A stretch of 64,000 nt of DNA from Trichobilharzia regenti (GCA_944472135.2 CALYDD020000329.1:78553-142552), one strand, 5' to 3'; numbered from the stretch's first letter, positions 1 through 10,725 are shown. Notes: generated by a model not told the origin, from the letters alone. Program-made: numbers and translations.

Positions 1-2684
1 ATGGCGACCCATACGGTTATTGCGATAAGGTGAATCATGAAATTCCGTTAAGTGATCCGAAAGTAAGGTCATTTTTAACGCGAAGAGTTCCATGTCATCT
101 GGAAGGCGAAGTGGAGCGACAAGTGCAAGAGATGTTAAAAGATGATATTATTGAGGAAGCTGATAGCCCGTACAACTCTCCAGTGCTGTTAGTAAAAAAA
201 GCGAATGGGAAGTATAGATTCTGTGTTGATTTTCGACAGTTAAACAGTATGACAGAGTTAAGACCGTGTGCCATGCCAACAGTGGTAGAAACTTTAGATC
301 GCCTACAAGGTGCGAATGTGTTTTCGGTTCTCGATCTTCGCTCAGGATACTGGCAGATACCGATAAAACAAGGTGATAGAGATAAGACGGCTTTCATCGT
401 GGGTCAGACACAATATCGATTTAAACGCATGCCGTTTGGACTAGCAGGTGCACCGTTTACGTTCAGACGACTGATGAAGCTATTACTTAAGAACTTGAAA
501 AACGTGGAGGTTTATGGTGATGATCTCGTCATATACAGTCAAAACGAAAACGATCACGTCAACCATGTAGAAGCCGTGCTGCGACGCATCGAAGAGTTTG
601 GACTACGCGTCAACAAAACCAAGTCTCAGATAGCCAAAAAGAATGTTACTCTGTTGGGACATAAAGTGGGAAATGGTGAGATTAAACCACTGCCGGAGAA
701 AATTTTGACGATTAAAACGATTCCAGCCCCGAATTCAAAGAGAAAACTGAGACAATTCTTGGGTAGAGCAGCGTTTTATAGTCGCTTCGTGAAGAACTTC
801 AATGAGATAGCAGCCCCTCTATACAGGCTACTAGGTGAGCCAAAGTTTGTTTGGTCGGAAGAATCGCAGAGGACATTCGACAGAATTAAACAGCTGCTCG
901 ACCACCAACAAATGACGCTAAAACTACCTGTGCCAGGAAGACAGTTCACAGTGTGCACAGATGCCAGTGACTACGCTATAGGTGCGGTCCTAAGACAGGA
1001 CGAGGGAATCGTTGAGTATGCCAGTAGGGTTTTGACCCTCACAGAGAGAAAGTATTCAACGATAGAGAAAGAATGTTTAGCAATGGTATGGGCAGTCGAC
1101 AAATGGAGACCTTATTTACTCGGCCGGCGGTTCCACATCGAAACTGATCATAAGCCGCTACAATTTTTGAAGACAGCGAGAGACCCACGGGGGAAGTTGT
1201 CACGGTGGATGTTGCGTCTTCAGGAGTACGATTTTACGATCTCACACGTTCCTGGAAGTGAAAATGTCTTGGCAGATTTGTTATCGAGACCAGAAGATGA
1301 GTCTGAGTTGCCCGAGGTCGCTTACGGAGTGCATGCAGTAGAACAAGACCCACTAAGACTTGCACGTAGGCAGAGGTTGGACGATACGCTGAATACAGTA
1401 ATACAGGTGATCACCAACGGAATAGAAGTGGATCAAACTACGGCGAGTAAGGAGCTAACCACACTACTCAGACAGAGGGATCGACTCAGAGTGAATGCCT
1501 ACGGGACTCTGACCTGGCGAGAGAACGACGGAAGCTGGCTGGCTGTCATACCTCAATCGTCGCGCCACGACATGATAGAAGAATGTCACCAGCTAGCGCA
1601 TACAGGCGTGGCCAGAACGACCGACCTCCTAAGACAAAGTATGTACTGGCCAGGTATGAGAGAAGACGTAGCAAGATACGTACTTGGATGTCCACGGTGC
1701 CAGCTGATGAAAGGTGACCGGTATATACGACCACCACTTCAGTCGATTCCAGTTACCGCGATAGGTGACTTGTGGTCCGTAGATGTCATGGGTCCATTTC
1801 CTCAGACATCCAATGGTAATCAGTACCTCTTGGTGATGACGGAACACGCGACACGATGGGTAGACGCCGTAGCAATCCCAGACCAACGTGCAAGAACCGT
1901 GACAGATGCAGTAGTTAGACACATTGTTGCAGACCACGGCGTACCGAAGACAATACTGACAGACCAAGGTCCCTGTTTCGAGAGTGAAGAGTTTACTTCC
2001 CGTTTGCAACAGCTGGGCATCAAGAGGATCAGAACGACCCCATACCATCCACAAACGAATGGCCTAACGGAGAGAAACAACCGTACACTGAAGGAGTGGC
2101 TGGCTTCGAAGGGCGGGAACTGGGAAACGGAGCTTCCACTGATTTTACTAACACATCGGGCTACCACTCAGGAAACAACGAAGAAGTCACCCTTCCAACT
2201 GATGTATGGTAGAAAACCACGATTACCGGTACACAATGAGACCTGGCCCATGCACCAAAAGTGGAGTACGACGAAATTAAAAGCAGAGAGGAAAGAGGCA
2301 GTCAAGAATGTAATACGGAAGCAGCGCAGTGATGTCACGAAGTCTCAGATGAAAGAAAGGACGCAGTGCATTACCTTTGCAGTCGGGGACCAAGTGAAGT
2401 GTAGAGACAGGAGATATACAGTTGGAGGCGGGCTAGGTTCACGGAAACTCCTTCCAAAGTGGGAAGGACCATACACAATCACAAAAAGACGGGGTCAAGT
2501 ATATACCATCCGAAGAGGTGATAAACAGAAACGAGTTAACGCCAGTCAGCTCCAAAGATGGGTACAGTGGGACAAGCCGGTCAGTAACAATCCTCAACTA
2601 GAGGATGTAGCACCCAGAAGGTCGGAACGTCTGCGCACGAAGCTATTTGACGGGGGGACGAGTGTGGTGAGAGCAGGCTGCTAG
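1..2684 (+). CDS. pol: Ty3/gypsy LTR retrotransposon pol polyprotein, 5' end outside the window
   Basis: The frame is open from the window edge (position 3) to the stop at 2682-2684, so no start codon is proposed; a GTG at 30 is internal. Numbering residues from that GTG, the protein shows a gypsy reverse transcriptase (LDLRSGY at 101-107, PFGLAGAP near 135-142, catalytic YGDD at 162-165), RNase H (CTDASDYAIGAVL, then TIEKECLAMVWAV and TDHKPLQFL), an integrase with an HHCC zinc-finger region (HQLAHTGV to CPRCQLMKG), the DDE core (SVDVMGPFP, ILTDQGPCFES, HPQTNGLTERNN) and a C-terminal GPY/F-type module (LPKWEGPYTI). Gag and protease would lie upstream of the window. There is no internal stop or frameshift over about 890 codons, unlike every other element here, and it looks more GC-rich than its surroundings. 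It is followed directly by a polypurine tract and an LTR. It may have been active recently. Confidence 0.93.
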   Translation, partial: GDPYGYCDKVNHEIPLSDPKVRSFLTRRVPCHLEGEVERQVQEMLKDDIIEEADSPYNSPVLLVKKANGKYRFCVDFRQLNSMTELRPCAMPTVVETLDRLQGANVFSVLDLRSGYWQIPIKQGDRDKTAFIVGQTQYRFKRMPFGLAGAPFTFRRLMKLLLKNLKNVEVYGDDLVIYSQNENDHVNHVEAVLRRIEEFGLRVNKTKSQIAKKNVTLLGHKVGNGEIKPLPEKILTIKTIPAPNSKRKLRQFLGRAAFYSRFVKNFNEIAAPLYRLLGEPKFVWSEESQRTFDRIKQLLDHQQMTLKLPVPGRQFTVCTDASDYAIGAVLRQDEGIVEYASRVLTLTERKYSTIEKECLAMVWAVDKWRPYLLGRRFHIETDHKPLQFLKTARDPRGKLSRWMLRLQEYDFTISHVPGSENVLADLLSRPEDESELPEVAYGVHAVEQDPLRLARRQRLDDTLNTVIQVITNGIEVDQTTASKELTTLLRQRDRLRVNAYGTLTWRENDGSWLAVIPQSSRHDMIEECHQLAHTGVARTTDLLRQSMYWPGMREDVARYVLGCPRCQLMKGDRYIRPPLQSIPVTAIGDLWSVDVMGPFPQTSNGNQYLLVMTEHATRWVDAVAIPDQRARTVTDAVVRHIVADHGVPKTILTDQGPCFESEEFTSRLQQLGIKRIRTTPYHPQTNGLTERNNRTLKEWLASKGGNWETELPLILLTHRATTQETTKKSPFQLMYGRKPRLPVHNETWPMHQKWSTTKLKAERKEAVKNVIRKQRSDVTKSQMKERTQCITFAVGDQVKCRDRRYTVGGGLGSRKLLPKWEGPYTITKRRGQVYTIRRGDKQKRVNASQLQRWVQWDKPVSNNPQLEDVAPRRSERLRTKLFDGGTSVVRAGC
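2650..2662 (+). other. Polypurine tract of the gypsy element
   Basis: A purine-rich run dominated by G (ACGGGGGGACGAG) sits immediately before the LTR's TGTGGTG start and overlaps the end of pol. This is the expected plus-strand primer site. The same arrangement recurs before the LTR at 53101 and, on the minus strand, before the LTR near 31588. Confidence 0.7.
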
Positions 2685-3014
2685 CCGATTGGTTGGCACT
2701 AATCTACGTTAATGTCTAGGTCACTAATATGGGCCGTGAGAAAATATGAACAAGGCTGTTTCAACAACCAATCACAGCAAACTTAAATGTGGACAAATAT
2801 GATTCGCAGATAGATGGCTCTACTTTCCGAGAAATATCGAAAACAACCAATCATAAGACTGTGTTTGTCTGCTTAACTTCCGAGAAACAACCAATCAGAA
2901 GACTGCCTTTTTCTGCTTGCATAAGCCTTATTAATGCATATAAAATATATATAAATACGTGTTGATTTTCGTAATAAAACGATCTGTTGCCAGTCCTTGT
3001 CTTCTGTTGTTACA
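2663..3014 (+). repeat. 3' LTR of the gypsy element (family A)
   Basis: About 352 bp starting TGTGGTGAGAGC and ending GTTGTTACA, giving matched TGT...ACA ends. It contains several near-repeated blocks with an ACCAATCA core (around 2768, 2847, 2889), a TATA-rich stretch near 2938-2957 and an AATAAA signal near 2972. A similar LTR is at 53713-54051, and shorter relatives form the ends of the small element at 31457-32142. The first bases after the LTR are GTAT. The 5' LTR is outside the window, so a target-site duplication cannot be checked here. Confidence 0.8.
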
Positions 3015-3017
3015 GTA

Positions 3018-3140
3018 TCAGTTAGAGAACCATTGAAAACCAGAGAGTACTGGACAGCTGTCTCGTCAATCTATTTTGGGAATCATCGGCGTTATGCACC
3101 CCTAGGCAGGGGGTGAACCCAGGACATTCCGGTCACAGTT
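3018..3140 (-). mobile_element. tRNA-derived hammerhead SINE (family 1), minus copy
   Basis: Read on the minus strand it carries the tRNA-like B-box region, then the ribozyme-like segment (GATGATTCCCAAAATAG, CAGCTGTCCAGTACTC) and the tail with TGGTTCTCTAACTG. The hammerhead is degenerate. It begins right after the gypsy LTR and stands head-to-head with the next copy. Confidence 0.7.
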
Positions 3141-3147
3141 CATGGAG

Positions 3148-3335
3148 CATCGAGTCGGGTCCAAGTGGCTGAATAGTATACGAACTTGCCCTGTAACCGG
3201 AAAGTCCAGGGTTTTTCCCCTGGCGATGGGCGGTGCGTACTGCCGATGATTCCCAAAGTAGGCTGACAAAACAGTTGGCCAGTACTCCAGTGCTGGTTTT
3301 CAATATTTCTCTTACTTAAATGAATCCTTTGTCAA
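3148..3335 (+). mobile_element. tRNA-derived hammerhead SINE (family 1), plus copy
   Basis: The tRNA-like head (GGGTCCAAGTGGCTGAATAG) is followed by GTGCGTACTGCCGATGATTCCCAAA and AACAGTTGGCCAGTACTCC, which align with the hammerhead of the copy at 27235 with several changes; the GAAA box has become CAAAA. Probably not catalytic. It faces the opposite copy at 3018-3140. Confidence 0.7.
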
Positions 3336-3530
3336 ACTCGTAAACACAACTCGAATCCTTACAAACTAATCCTTGAAAATAAATGAAAATTGCTGGTATG
3401 CTTTAAACATAGCCACACAGTAAGCAACAAAAGCTTGTTTGTGAATGCTGATGAATAGTTATTGTTATTATTAATAGTGTCAGCGGTGCTAGTATAAATA
3501 TCACTACCATTTTACCTCGAATTGCAGCGT

Positions 3531-3720
3531 GTGCGTCGGTGGCACAGGGGTTAGGACTCTCGCCGACCATGCACACGGTCCGGGGTTCGATCCTCTGCCG
3601 GCGCACACCTGATATCTATGGTCGGCCTGCAAAATTTAGGCTACCTATATCACATGCTGAAATATTCATACTTTTAACAAAAAGTAATGTGTGGGATCAA
3701 GCTGTAATCAAAAAAAATAT
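3531..3720 (+). mobile_element. tRNA-headed SINE (family 2)
   Basis: The first 76 nt look like a tRNA: a perfect-looking acceptor-type pairing of the GTGCGTCGG start with CCGGCGCAC, an A-box (TGGCACAGGGGTTAGGA) and a B-box (GGGTTCGATCC). A constant body follows (CTGATATCTATGGTCGGCCTGC, then a stretch ending near AAGCTGTAATC) and an A-rich tail. Pol III transcription and LINE-driven retroposition are inferred. At least eight copies are in this window, on both strands. Confidence 0.85.
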
Positions 3721-3858
3721 CCACTGGAATTTAGGAAAGAATTTGTTTCAATGTATTCAAGTTTGTAAACGAATTCGATGTGACACTAGACATAGACTTG
3801 CTTCTTTAAATTGTCATACCGTTTATTTATTTATTTTTATCATAACTTAATTCCAAAC

Positions 3859-4018
3859 AGGACTTTTGGTACAAGTATGTAATTTTCAGCATATGATATC
3901 GTTAGCCCAAATTTTGCAGGCCGACCGGTTGATATCACATATGTGTAACAGCAGGGGATCGAACCTCGGACCATGTGCATAGTCGACGAGAGTTCTAACC
4001 GCTGTACCATCGTCGTGC
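3859..4018 (-). mobile_element. tRNA-headed SINE (family 2), diverged minus copy
   Basis: Minus-strand copy of the family at 3531 with the same body and B-box (GGTTCGATCCCCTGC). The acceptor-like start is damaged (CTGCACGACGATGG). It forms a converging pair with the copy at 3531-3720. Confidence 0.8.
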
Positions 4019-4532
4019 AGTAGCATGATTGTCTATTTCTATACTCTTCTGCGCGAAACCACGTAATTAATGAAAAACACTAAGATGATGAAATAGAAAA
4101 AAGGACATTTTTACTACTAATACTAAAATAGATTGTTGTTACTAGTAGCAGAAAAAATAACATGAAAATATTTCCACAGTTATTCGATGCATACATGAAT
4201 ATAAAACCAGCAGAAGAAATACATACGAGAAAATATACCCAGAGTTATGAAGAATTATTGTGGTATTCACGTCTTTTTTTAGAGATGTATGTTGCTGGAA
4301 AAAAAATACAAAAATCACTGGGATGCTATTTGCAACATAAGTTCGGACCAGATTGCCGAACGAATCATTGGAATTGCTTATTTCAATATCGCTGAGATTT
4401 TACAAATATAATTTCTTACAAGTTAAAAAAGTCTAAATTGATGTATATAGTTGGCATAGTTTATATTGTGTTTTGAGGAGTTTTGATTAGTTTCATGAAT
4501 GATTACAAATTTAATTCAGTTATAAAGAGCTG

Positions 4533-4720
4533 CTGAAGACTACGGAGTACAAAGCAGTTGCTTCGTACTTGCTTGATAGTCTTCAGCAGGAGACACTAAT
4601 GACCTCTTCCACTGCTCCATTGGCTGAATGGTATACGAGATGGTCTTATGACCCGAACGTCCTGGCTTCCACTCCCTCTGAGGTCATGAGTGCGTACAAT
4701 TGAAGAATCCAAAAAAGAGA
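4533..4720. mobile_element. Hammerhead SINE (family 1) remnants in opposite orientation
   Basis: On the minus strand 4533-4595 reads like a decayed family-1 ribozyme segment; on the plus strand 4610-4720 has the tRNA-like part (CCATTGGCTGAATGGTATACG). The minus piece also makes a 13-bp hairpin: CTGCTGAAGACTA pairs with TAGTCTTCAGCAG across about 34 nt. Confidence 0.5.
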
Positions 4721-5092
4721 GGGAACGGAACGGCTTTCTGGTGCCTCCTGGTTCTATTTCGAGTCACCTTACGGCCTGAGATAGTAATAATGTGATACTG
4801 TCTTAAGAATCTGCATTTTGTGGCTGTTTTTCTTGGGATTTGGATAGCGTTATGAAAGGATTTAAGCTTATTGGAGGTGTCTCTCATTAATATTGTACAT
4901 CATTTTCAAAGAATCACATAAGACTAAGGATTAGTCTATAAATGTTGTATCTTAATCGTAACCAAACCACAAGTACTTAACAGTACTTATTAACCTAGGC
5001 TTTCATTACAGGTGAACCAATAAACACATAGCCAAATAGTAGAAAAGAATTCTTGTGTATCTGCTAACAAGAAGCCCATATATTATTACTAT

Positions 5093-5832
5093 TTATTATT
5101 ATAGTTTCATTGGGTTCCTAGTGGATCATACGGCTTCAACTGCACGTCTCCACTTGCCACTTCTGTCTTCTGCTCTACTTTTCACCTCCATCCATGTTAG
5201 TCCATACTCTTTCAACTCGTCTTCAAACGATCTCCCCCGTGTCACTTACCCTTCCACCGACGTCCCACTCGCCGCTTCCCTCTCGGCCTGGTTCCACTCG
5301 AGCTATGGCTTGACGCTCGCGCGATGTCACCCAGCGGCCTCCTCATTCAGCGAGTGTCCAATCCATCTTAATCCACTTTCTCCTGCATATTAGTTAGGCG
5401 GCGATTGGTTCTTATTTTGTTTGTTATTGCCCATAGTTTCTTGTTGGTGATTCTTTCGGGCCCGGCCATCTGATCTGATCTTCAGTATAGATCCAGCGAA
5501 GACAGTTGTTGATAAACGTAACGTCTGCAACAGGCTGTTGGAAATATTCTTTGTGACTCGCCCACCAAGTTTCTGATGCGTATAGAAGAGCTGACTGACT
5601 TGACGTTGTCTGTATTGAAAATCCGACCGAATTTTGTTGTTGATGCTGAGTTGAGTGACGAAGATTTCCAAATTGGTTTCAGGTTGATGAATGTGTCTCT
5701 CGCCTTTCCGGTTCTCAGTCGATTTGACATCGTCGTCCGTTCCGACTTCCTGTAGTTGAGACGATGCTCTCTAGATGAGTAAATGAAGTAACCTCTTTCA
5801 AATCCTTCCCCTTGATGGTGATTGGCATTAAT
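5093..5832 (-). mobile_element. RTE-like LINE, 3' part (minus)
   Basis: On the minus strand this reads, with frameshifts, as the C-terminal region of an RTE-clade LINE (SR2-like): the RDLKEVTSF-type start, the LKPIW block, then the tail in which a GRPKxTWRR-like stretch and a final W-RxAVEALYS motif precede the 3' UTR (GGAACCCAATGAAACTATAAT). It is 5' truncated and dead. Its last ~395 bp are repeated in inverted orientation at 6289-6688 with no amino-acid difference over 90 codons. Confidence 0.85.
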
Positions 5833-5849
5833 ATAACAATAAACTCAAT

Positions 5850-6288
5850 ATCACTTAAATTTAGGGGATTAACACTGAATTTATGAATTTATAGAAGAAA
5901 GACTCTTCAATTCTAGCTTTGTGGTCTGTTTAGATGTGAAGTTCTAATATATAGGACTGTTGGTAGTTTTAACAAAAGCTTCATTTAAGCCACAATAGTA
6001 GGTGTTCATGGACACGAAAAATGAAGTTCCACGGCAAAGTCCAATATAATCAGCTTCACACATCAGCAGTTGGATGGATAGATACAACTGGAGGTGTCTA
6101 AACTTGGTACTTCGTCTTTCAGTTTCGGAATCACAACGGATTGTATAGAATAAAAAAACTGCAGCTTACCAGCATTAAACGTTCTTTGAATCGATTTTCT
6201 CGACTTGTTGGTTATTATTTCACTTAGTATGTATCTACCACCTTTGAATTGTAGTCACTTATATAGCGGCTTCTATAGAGGTTCTTTA
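5850..6288 (-). mobile_element. Penelope-like element fragment with GIY-YIG remnant
   Basis: The minus strand translates around 5930-6060 to ADYIGLCRG and following residues, aligning with the GIY-YIG endonuclease start of other PLE copies here. A related copy is at 56590-57060 (shared segment near 6170-6285 and 56935-57055, both with ATCGATTTTCTC). It fills the spacer between the two inverted LINE ends. Confidence 0.6.
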
Positions 6289-6688
6289 CTGAAGATCAGA
6301 TCAGATGGCCGGGCCCGAAAGAATCACCAACAAGAAACTATGGGCAATAACAAACAAAATAAGAACCAATCGCCGCCTAACTAATATGCAGGAGAAAGTG
6401 GATTAAGATGGATTGGACACTCGCTGAATGAGGAGGCCGCTGGGTGACATCGCGCGAGCGTCAAGCCATAGCTCGAGTGGAACCAGGCCGAGAGGGAAGC
6501 GGCGAGTGGGACGTCGGTGGAAGGGTAAGTGACACGGGGGAGATCGTTTGAAGACGAGTTGAAAGAGTATGGACTAACATGGATGGAGGTGAAAAGTAGA
6601 GCAGAAGACAGAAGTGGCAAGTGGAGACGTGCAGTTGAAGCCGTATGATCCACTAGGAACCCAATGAAACTATAATAATAAATAATAA
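6289..6688 (+). mobile_element. RTE-like LINE 3' end (plus), inverted copy of 5093-5489
   Basis: Begins ACTGAAGATCAGATCAGATGG and runs to the AATAATAAT tail. Over the compared 90 codons the translation equals that of the minus-strand copy at 5093-5489. It is only the last ~400 bp of the element, the usual 5'-truncated LINE outcome. Confidence 0.85.
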
Positions 6689-8103
6689 TAATGCATACTG
6701 TCTCTCTCTCTCTTTATGATGCTTTTAAAATGTAATCGTCTATCGATATCGTTGGTTGATTCAATGTAATTTAAAACAAGATTAATATGGTTAATAAAAA
6801 TATTTCTTTCATTATTATGGTCACAAAAGTGTGGGACCTTTTACCACCAGTCACTTGACTGATGCACCTAACATCAATATTATTTTTTGTCATGCAGCAT
6901 GTATTTATTCTTTCTTAATAGTTTGTAAACTCTTACTGAACCTGTGCTAATGGATATATAAATTCATAACTGGAAAATTCCAAGCAGCGTTTCATGCACT
7001 TTTGCATGATGTACTGTCATTGAAAACGGGATCAGTACATACTGAAACACATTATACACAATTTTCCGCTTTAATTCGTATTGTTTATTCTAGGAATCTA
7101 ATGTTTTGTGATGGATACGTCATCAAACTTAGTTGTTGTACTGAAAGATATTTCTGACAGCTGTCTCACTTAAAGGCGAATTTCGCTATCGAAAACCCGT
7201 CGATAAATGTTCTTTGATGAATGATAAGAATGCTTAATTCCTGATTTTCCGCTTATCCTGCTTTTATACAAAGCAAAATGTTTAATTTGCTTCGAAATTA
7301 GGCATTTCCATGAGTGTATGTCCACCGGCATTTATTTCAATCTGTGATAGGGTATTTTACTTACCTAAACAATTCAACTTGACTGAGATACACACTTTTA
7401 AAGGTGTCAAATGAGTCGTTAAAAAGAGAAGGTCATGGTCAGTGGAGTGTGATTAAACATGAAGAATGTCTATAATATGAGACTTGTTGCAGAAAAAAAA
7501 AAGAACTTAACCTAATTTTTGTGTTAGTTAAAAGTTGACGCTATAATTTATCATTTCAGTAATTAATCAAACGGTTGGTTAGCAGCTAGTTAGTTAAGTA
7601 TCATGTTGTACGTGTTCTTCTTGGTATAAATCAAAGTTTTACAAAAGCTAAATTTATTACACCTTAGCAACTGTATTTTATTTCTCGTTTAGTTTTTCTT
7701 TTTTTCTGTTTTACTTCTACTGACTGTGCAATTTTCACCATCGTCAGGTATGCCTACATCTTTTTTACGTAAATAAAAGTGCCGCCTAGTTTAATATTTA
7801 TACTTGTGTCAAAATAAATGACACCCATTGAAATACAATCCGACGTTGATGTACGTCACAAATGTGTGAAATGATAAATAGGTAACGCCATTTATAATAA
7901 TAATAATAATTTTGATAACAATTAATAATCTTTTCTTTTTATTCATCATGCTGGTAAACTACGTCACTGAACGCTTTGTAATAGAATGTGGGTATTAGAA
8001 ATAAAAATAAGCAAGTCCACCTCTACAGAAGTATCTTTTAGCGTGTTTATGGTAGGCATTATGTAGTAAAATTATGACTGATATATGCGCTAATGCGCAA
8101 CCG
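6689..8103. other. No gene recognised
   Basis: AT-rich sequence with a short (TC)n run at about 6699-6712 and AAT runs near 7898-7910. No protein domain, RNA gene or named repeat was recognised. Confidence 0.5.
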
Positions 8104-8482
8104 ACTTTAGCTAGATACTGCTTTCGACTCTGTACCTAGATGTCTCTTGCTAAATAAGCTCTCGATGACACAAACTGAGTCCTGGGTCACAAAATGCTTG
8201 CATTCCTATTTCTCAAACAGAATGCAATACAATGTATACAAAGGTAAATCCTCCTCTGATGTGCTCGCTGAAGCTGGTGTCCCCCAAGGTGCTGTACTCT
8301 CCCCACTTCTCTCTTCTTTTTTCCTTCTACATGACTTACCATCTTCAAATGACAGTAATTTTGTTAAATATGCTGACGATCTGATTGTATCTTTGCCTGT
8401 CAAATGTCAAAGTGACTGCTCCTTAATGGCTAAATTCTCAATGAGTGATCATTTTCCCACCGTGTTTCCACCACATGACTAG
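8104..8482 (+). pseudogene. CR1/SR1-like LINE reverse transcriptase fragment
   Basis: Translates to a reverse transcriptase core: AGVPQGAVLSPLL (motif B) and FVKYADDLIVSLP (motif C, catalytic ADD). Upstream, the motif A region (TTTCGACTCTGTACC) is recognisable at the truncated 5' end. It is closely similar to the longer antisense copy at 24895-26680, which has an F-K-L-N-G continuation that this copy lacks. Truncated on both sides. Confidence 0.85.
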
Positions 8483-8489
8483 AAAGGTA

Positions 8490-8984
8490 AGGTAAAATTT
8501 CTCACTAAATTCTTAACTTATTTGCTTAAGAATACTGTGATCGTCTCTGTTCTATTTTCTCTCACAGTTTGTCTCAACCTCGAATAAGATCATTATTATT
8601 ACTATCAAAACTTCTTAATTAAGCTAAAGTATTAATTGAAATAACCTTATAAATGACGAGTTAGTTTCTGAAGTATAGCAAGCTGAAAAAAATGAAAATA
8701 AATCTAAGCTAATAATTGTAGACAGACACGGAGTCAGAAATCGAGTAAGAGTGTAATCAGCGAAAGAGAAGTGTAGCCTGAATGAAACTCATTATCCTAC
8801 TGAGTGATTTATATCGCTGGTAAAACTTAAAGCAGTTCTAGTTGAACATACTTTCAAGCTATGTACTTTCCTTTAAATAAGCTTCCTTGATTCGAAATGA
8901 GAGATATTCATTTTGTGCTCACACAGAAGTCAGACAACTTTAAAAAGTAATGATCACAGAAATTTAATCCATTGACAAGAGACT
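8490..8984. other. No gene recognised
   Basis: About 500 bp of AT-rich sequence between two LINE fragments. Nothing recognised. Confidence 0.5.
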
Positions 8985-9737
8985 ACACTGGTAGACATTG
9001 AGAAAACAGAGGTGATGAAGATTCCTGAGCAACACCAACACCATCAACAACACCAGACAACAATCAGCCTGCATAAATGGGAGGAATCTGAAAGAAATAA
9101 CCTCCTTCACCTACCTACCTCACTGGGCAACATCGTTTCAACTACAGGCAGACGGAATTGATGAGGACATCAAAGTGAGGATAGGGAAAGCAAGACAAGC
9201 TTTCATTTCTCCCAAGTCTGTGTGGAGGTCAACAGCACTACTCAGCATGCAAATGAAAATAAGATCCAGATTTTCAACTCCAATGTGAAGTCAGTGCTAC
9301 CTACTATACGGATCAGAGACTTAGCCAGTGCGTCATAAAGAGCACCTCAAACAAACTACACACAGTCATCAACAGCTGTCTTCGCTCAACGCTACTCAAG
9401 ATCAGATGGTCGTCAGAAAAGATCAGTAACAGAGATCTCTGGGAGCGGACCAACCCAGCAGGGACCGATTGTGCAGCAAATAAGCAGGAAGAAATGGAGG
9501 AAGCGATCAAGTGACATCACTAAACAAGCCATCGCTTGAGTGGAGACCAAATGGGAAGCGGCGAGTTGGTAGCCAGTGAAAGGGCGAGGTGACATTGAGG
9601 AGGTTATGTGAAGAGGAGATGAAAGCCTGTAGACAGACTTGGAGCCAGGTGATAATGTTGGCAGAGAACCGAACGCAATGGAGACGCACGGCTGAAGCCT
9701 TATGTTCCTCTAGGAATTAAAGGAAATAATAATAATT
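8985..9737 (+). mobile_element. RTE-like LINE, 3' part (plus)
   Basis: Frameshifted C-terminal coding region. Recognisable blocks are VDIEKTEVMKIP, the SLGNIVSTTG region, IFNSNVKSVLP, KKWRKRSSDITKQ and the tail ending ...AMETHG*SLMFL*ELKEII, followed by AATAATAAT. It has many stops. It belongs to the same subfamily as the copies at 14955 and 16905. Confidence 0.85.
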
Positions 9738-10079
9738 ACCAATTGAAGAGGTCAAGTGAAACAAAGAGTTGGGAAAGAGGAGAAGCACTTAAGGTGAAAA
9801 GGAAGTGAAAACTGGATATTTAGCATCAACAACAAAAATCACATCAAATAAAAATGATGCTCAACATTTTTGTAGCGATAATTATGAGGGAAAACTAAAA
9901 CAATTAAACACTTATCTCTGACATTGCTGTTTCTAATTTTATTAATTTCCAATAGTCATACCCTTGAAAAAGTGATTCACGATTGAAATGATTATTTTAA
10001 TTTTTAGAAAAAATCTTCATGTACATTTAGTCTGGATGAAAGTTGTTTTTTTTCATCAAGAAATATGGTTGTAATAATG

Positions 10080-10584
10080 GAGAAGATTTGTGGCTCAGGT
10101 GGATGATACTGAAATAGTTGTGTTCTTTGAGCAGGTGGTTGGTCTAATTCCCGGAGCTTCCGTCATCCCCTTTCTAGACAACATCCCTCTTCACCACAGG
10201 CTTTAGTATTAAATGGACTTAGTTAAATTCTCCGTGAATGACGATGTAATTGTGTCTCCTGACGACCACTGTCGTGACTGGTTGTTAATTTACGACCCTG
10301 TTGATCATGTTCTATTGACATGAAATCCGAAATTTCTTGTCATGGGATAATTTAATTTTTATTAGCTGGTAGTAAATCTGGTCTACAGTAATTAATGTGT
10401 TTACTGATCTCTGGCTGATTCACTTGAGTACAAGGCTCTTAGGAATTCCTGGGCATTTTTGGTGTTTCCTCTACTTGAAATTTACACATTATCCCAATCA
10501 AATTAGTGTTCATAATTATCTACATGCATTGATACGAAAGTATGTATATATTATTTCCTCTCACAGCCAATTTGTGTTCTTCGA
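10080..10584 (-). mobile_element. Penelope-like element, GIY-YIG endonuclease end and 3' UTR
   Basis: On the minus strand 10580-10390 corresponds to the endonuclease block of the copy at 34905-35700 (region equivalent to HxYFxFISMHIDNY and EFLE), and 10230-10085 is the structured 3' UTR with GGAGCTTCC and its pairing partners. Heavily mutated. Confidence 0.65.
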
Positions 10585-10725
10585 TTAGGATTTGAAGGGG
10601 ACCGCCACTTTGAGGAAGAGATGGAAGACTGTGGATATCGTGGCCAGTTTAATAGGACCACAGAGAATAGGAAAAGTGATGTGCTACTGAAGCCCGATGT
10701 TCCACTTGGAACCCAAGGGAATAAT
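10585..10725 (+). mobile_element. RTE-like LINE 3' tail fragment
   Basis: Only the last ~140 bp of the LINE: a GGACCGCCACTTTGAGGAAG segment and the conserved GAAGCCCGATGTTCCACTTG tail ending in AATAATAATTTAATAAT. It directly abuts the antisense PLE. Confidence 0.65.

Noticed and set aside
1629..2167. Overlapping frames 1629-2054 (-) and 1820-2167 (-) inside pol as genes
   Set aside because: Shadows of the well-supported integrase frame; no motif of their own.
3531..3606. Functional tRNA gene
   Set aside because: The acceptor-like pairing and A/B boxes are good, but the sequence continues into a constant SINE body, recurs in at least eight copies, and I could not fit a standard 5-bp anticodon arm with a 7-nt loop.
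5055..6653. 90- to 112-residue open frames rich in S, L and P at 5055-5393 (+) and 6381-6653 (-) as a conserved protein
   Set aside because: They are the antisense reading of the RTE LINE 3' end. Their conservation reflects the repeat, not selection on a protein.
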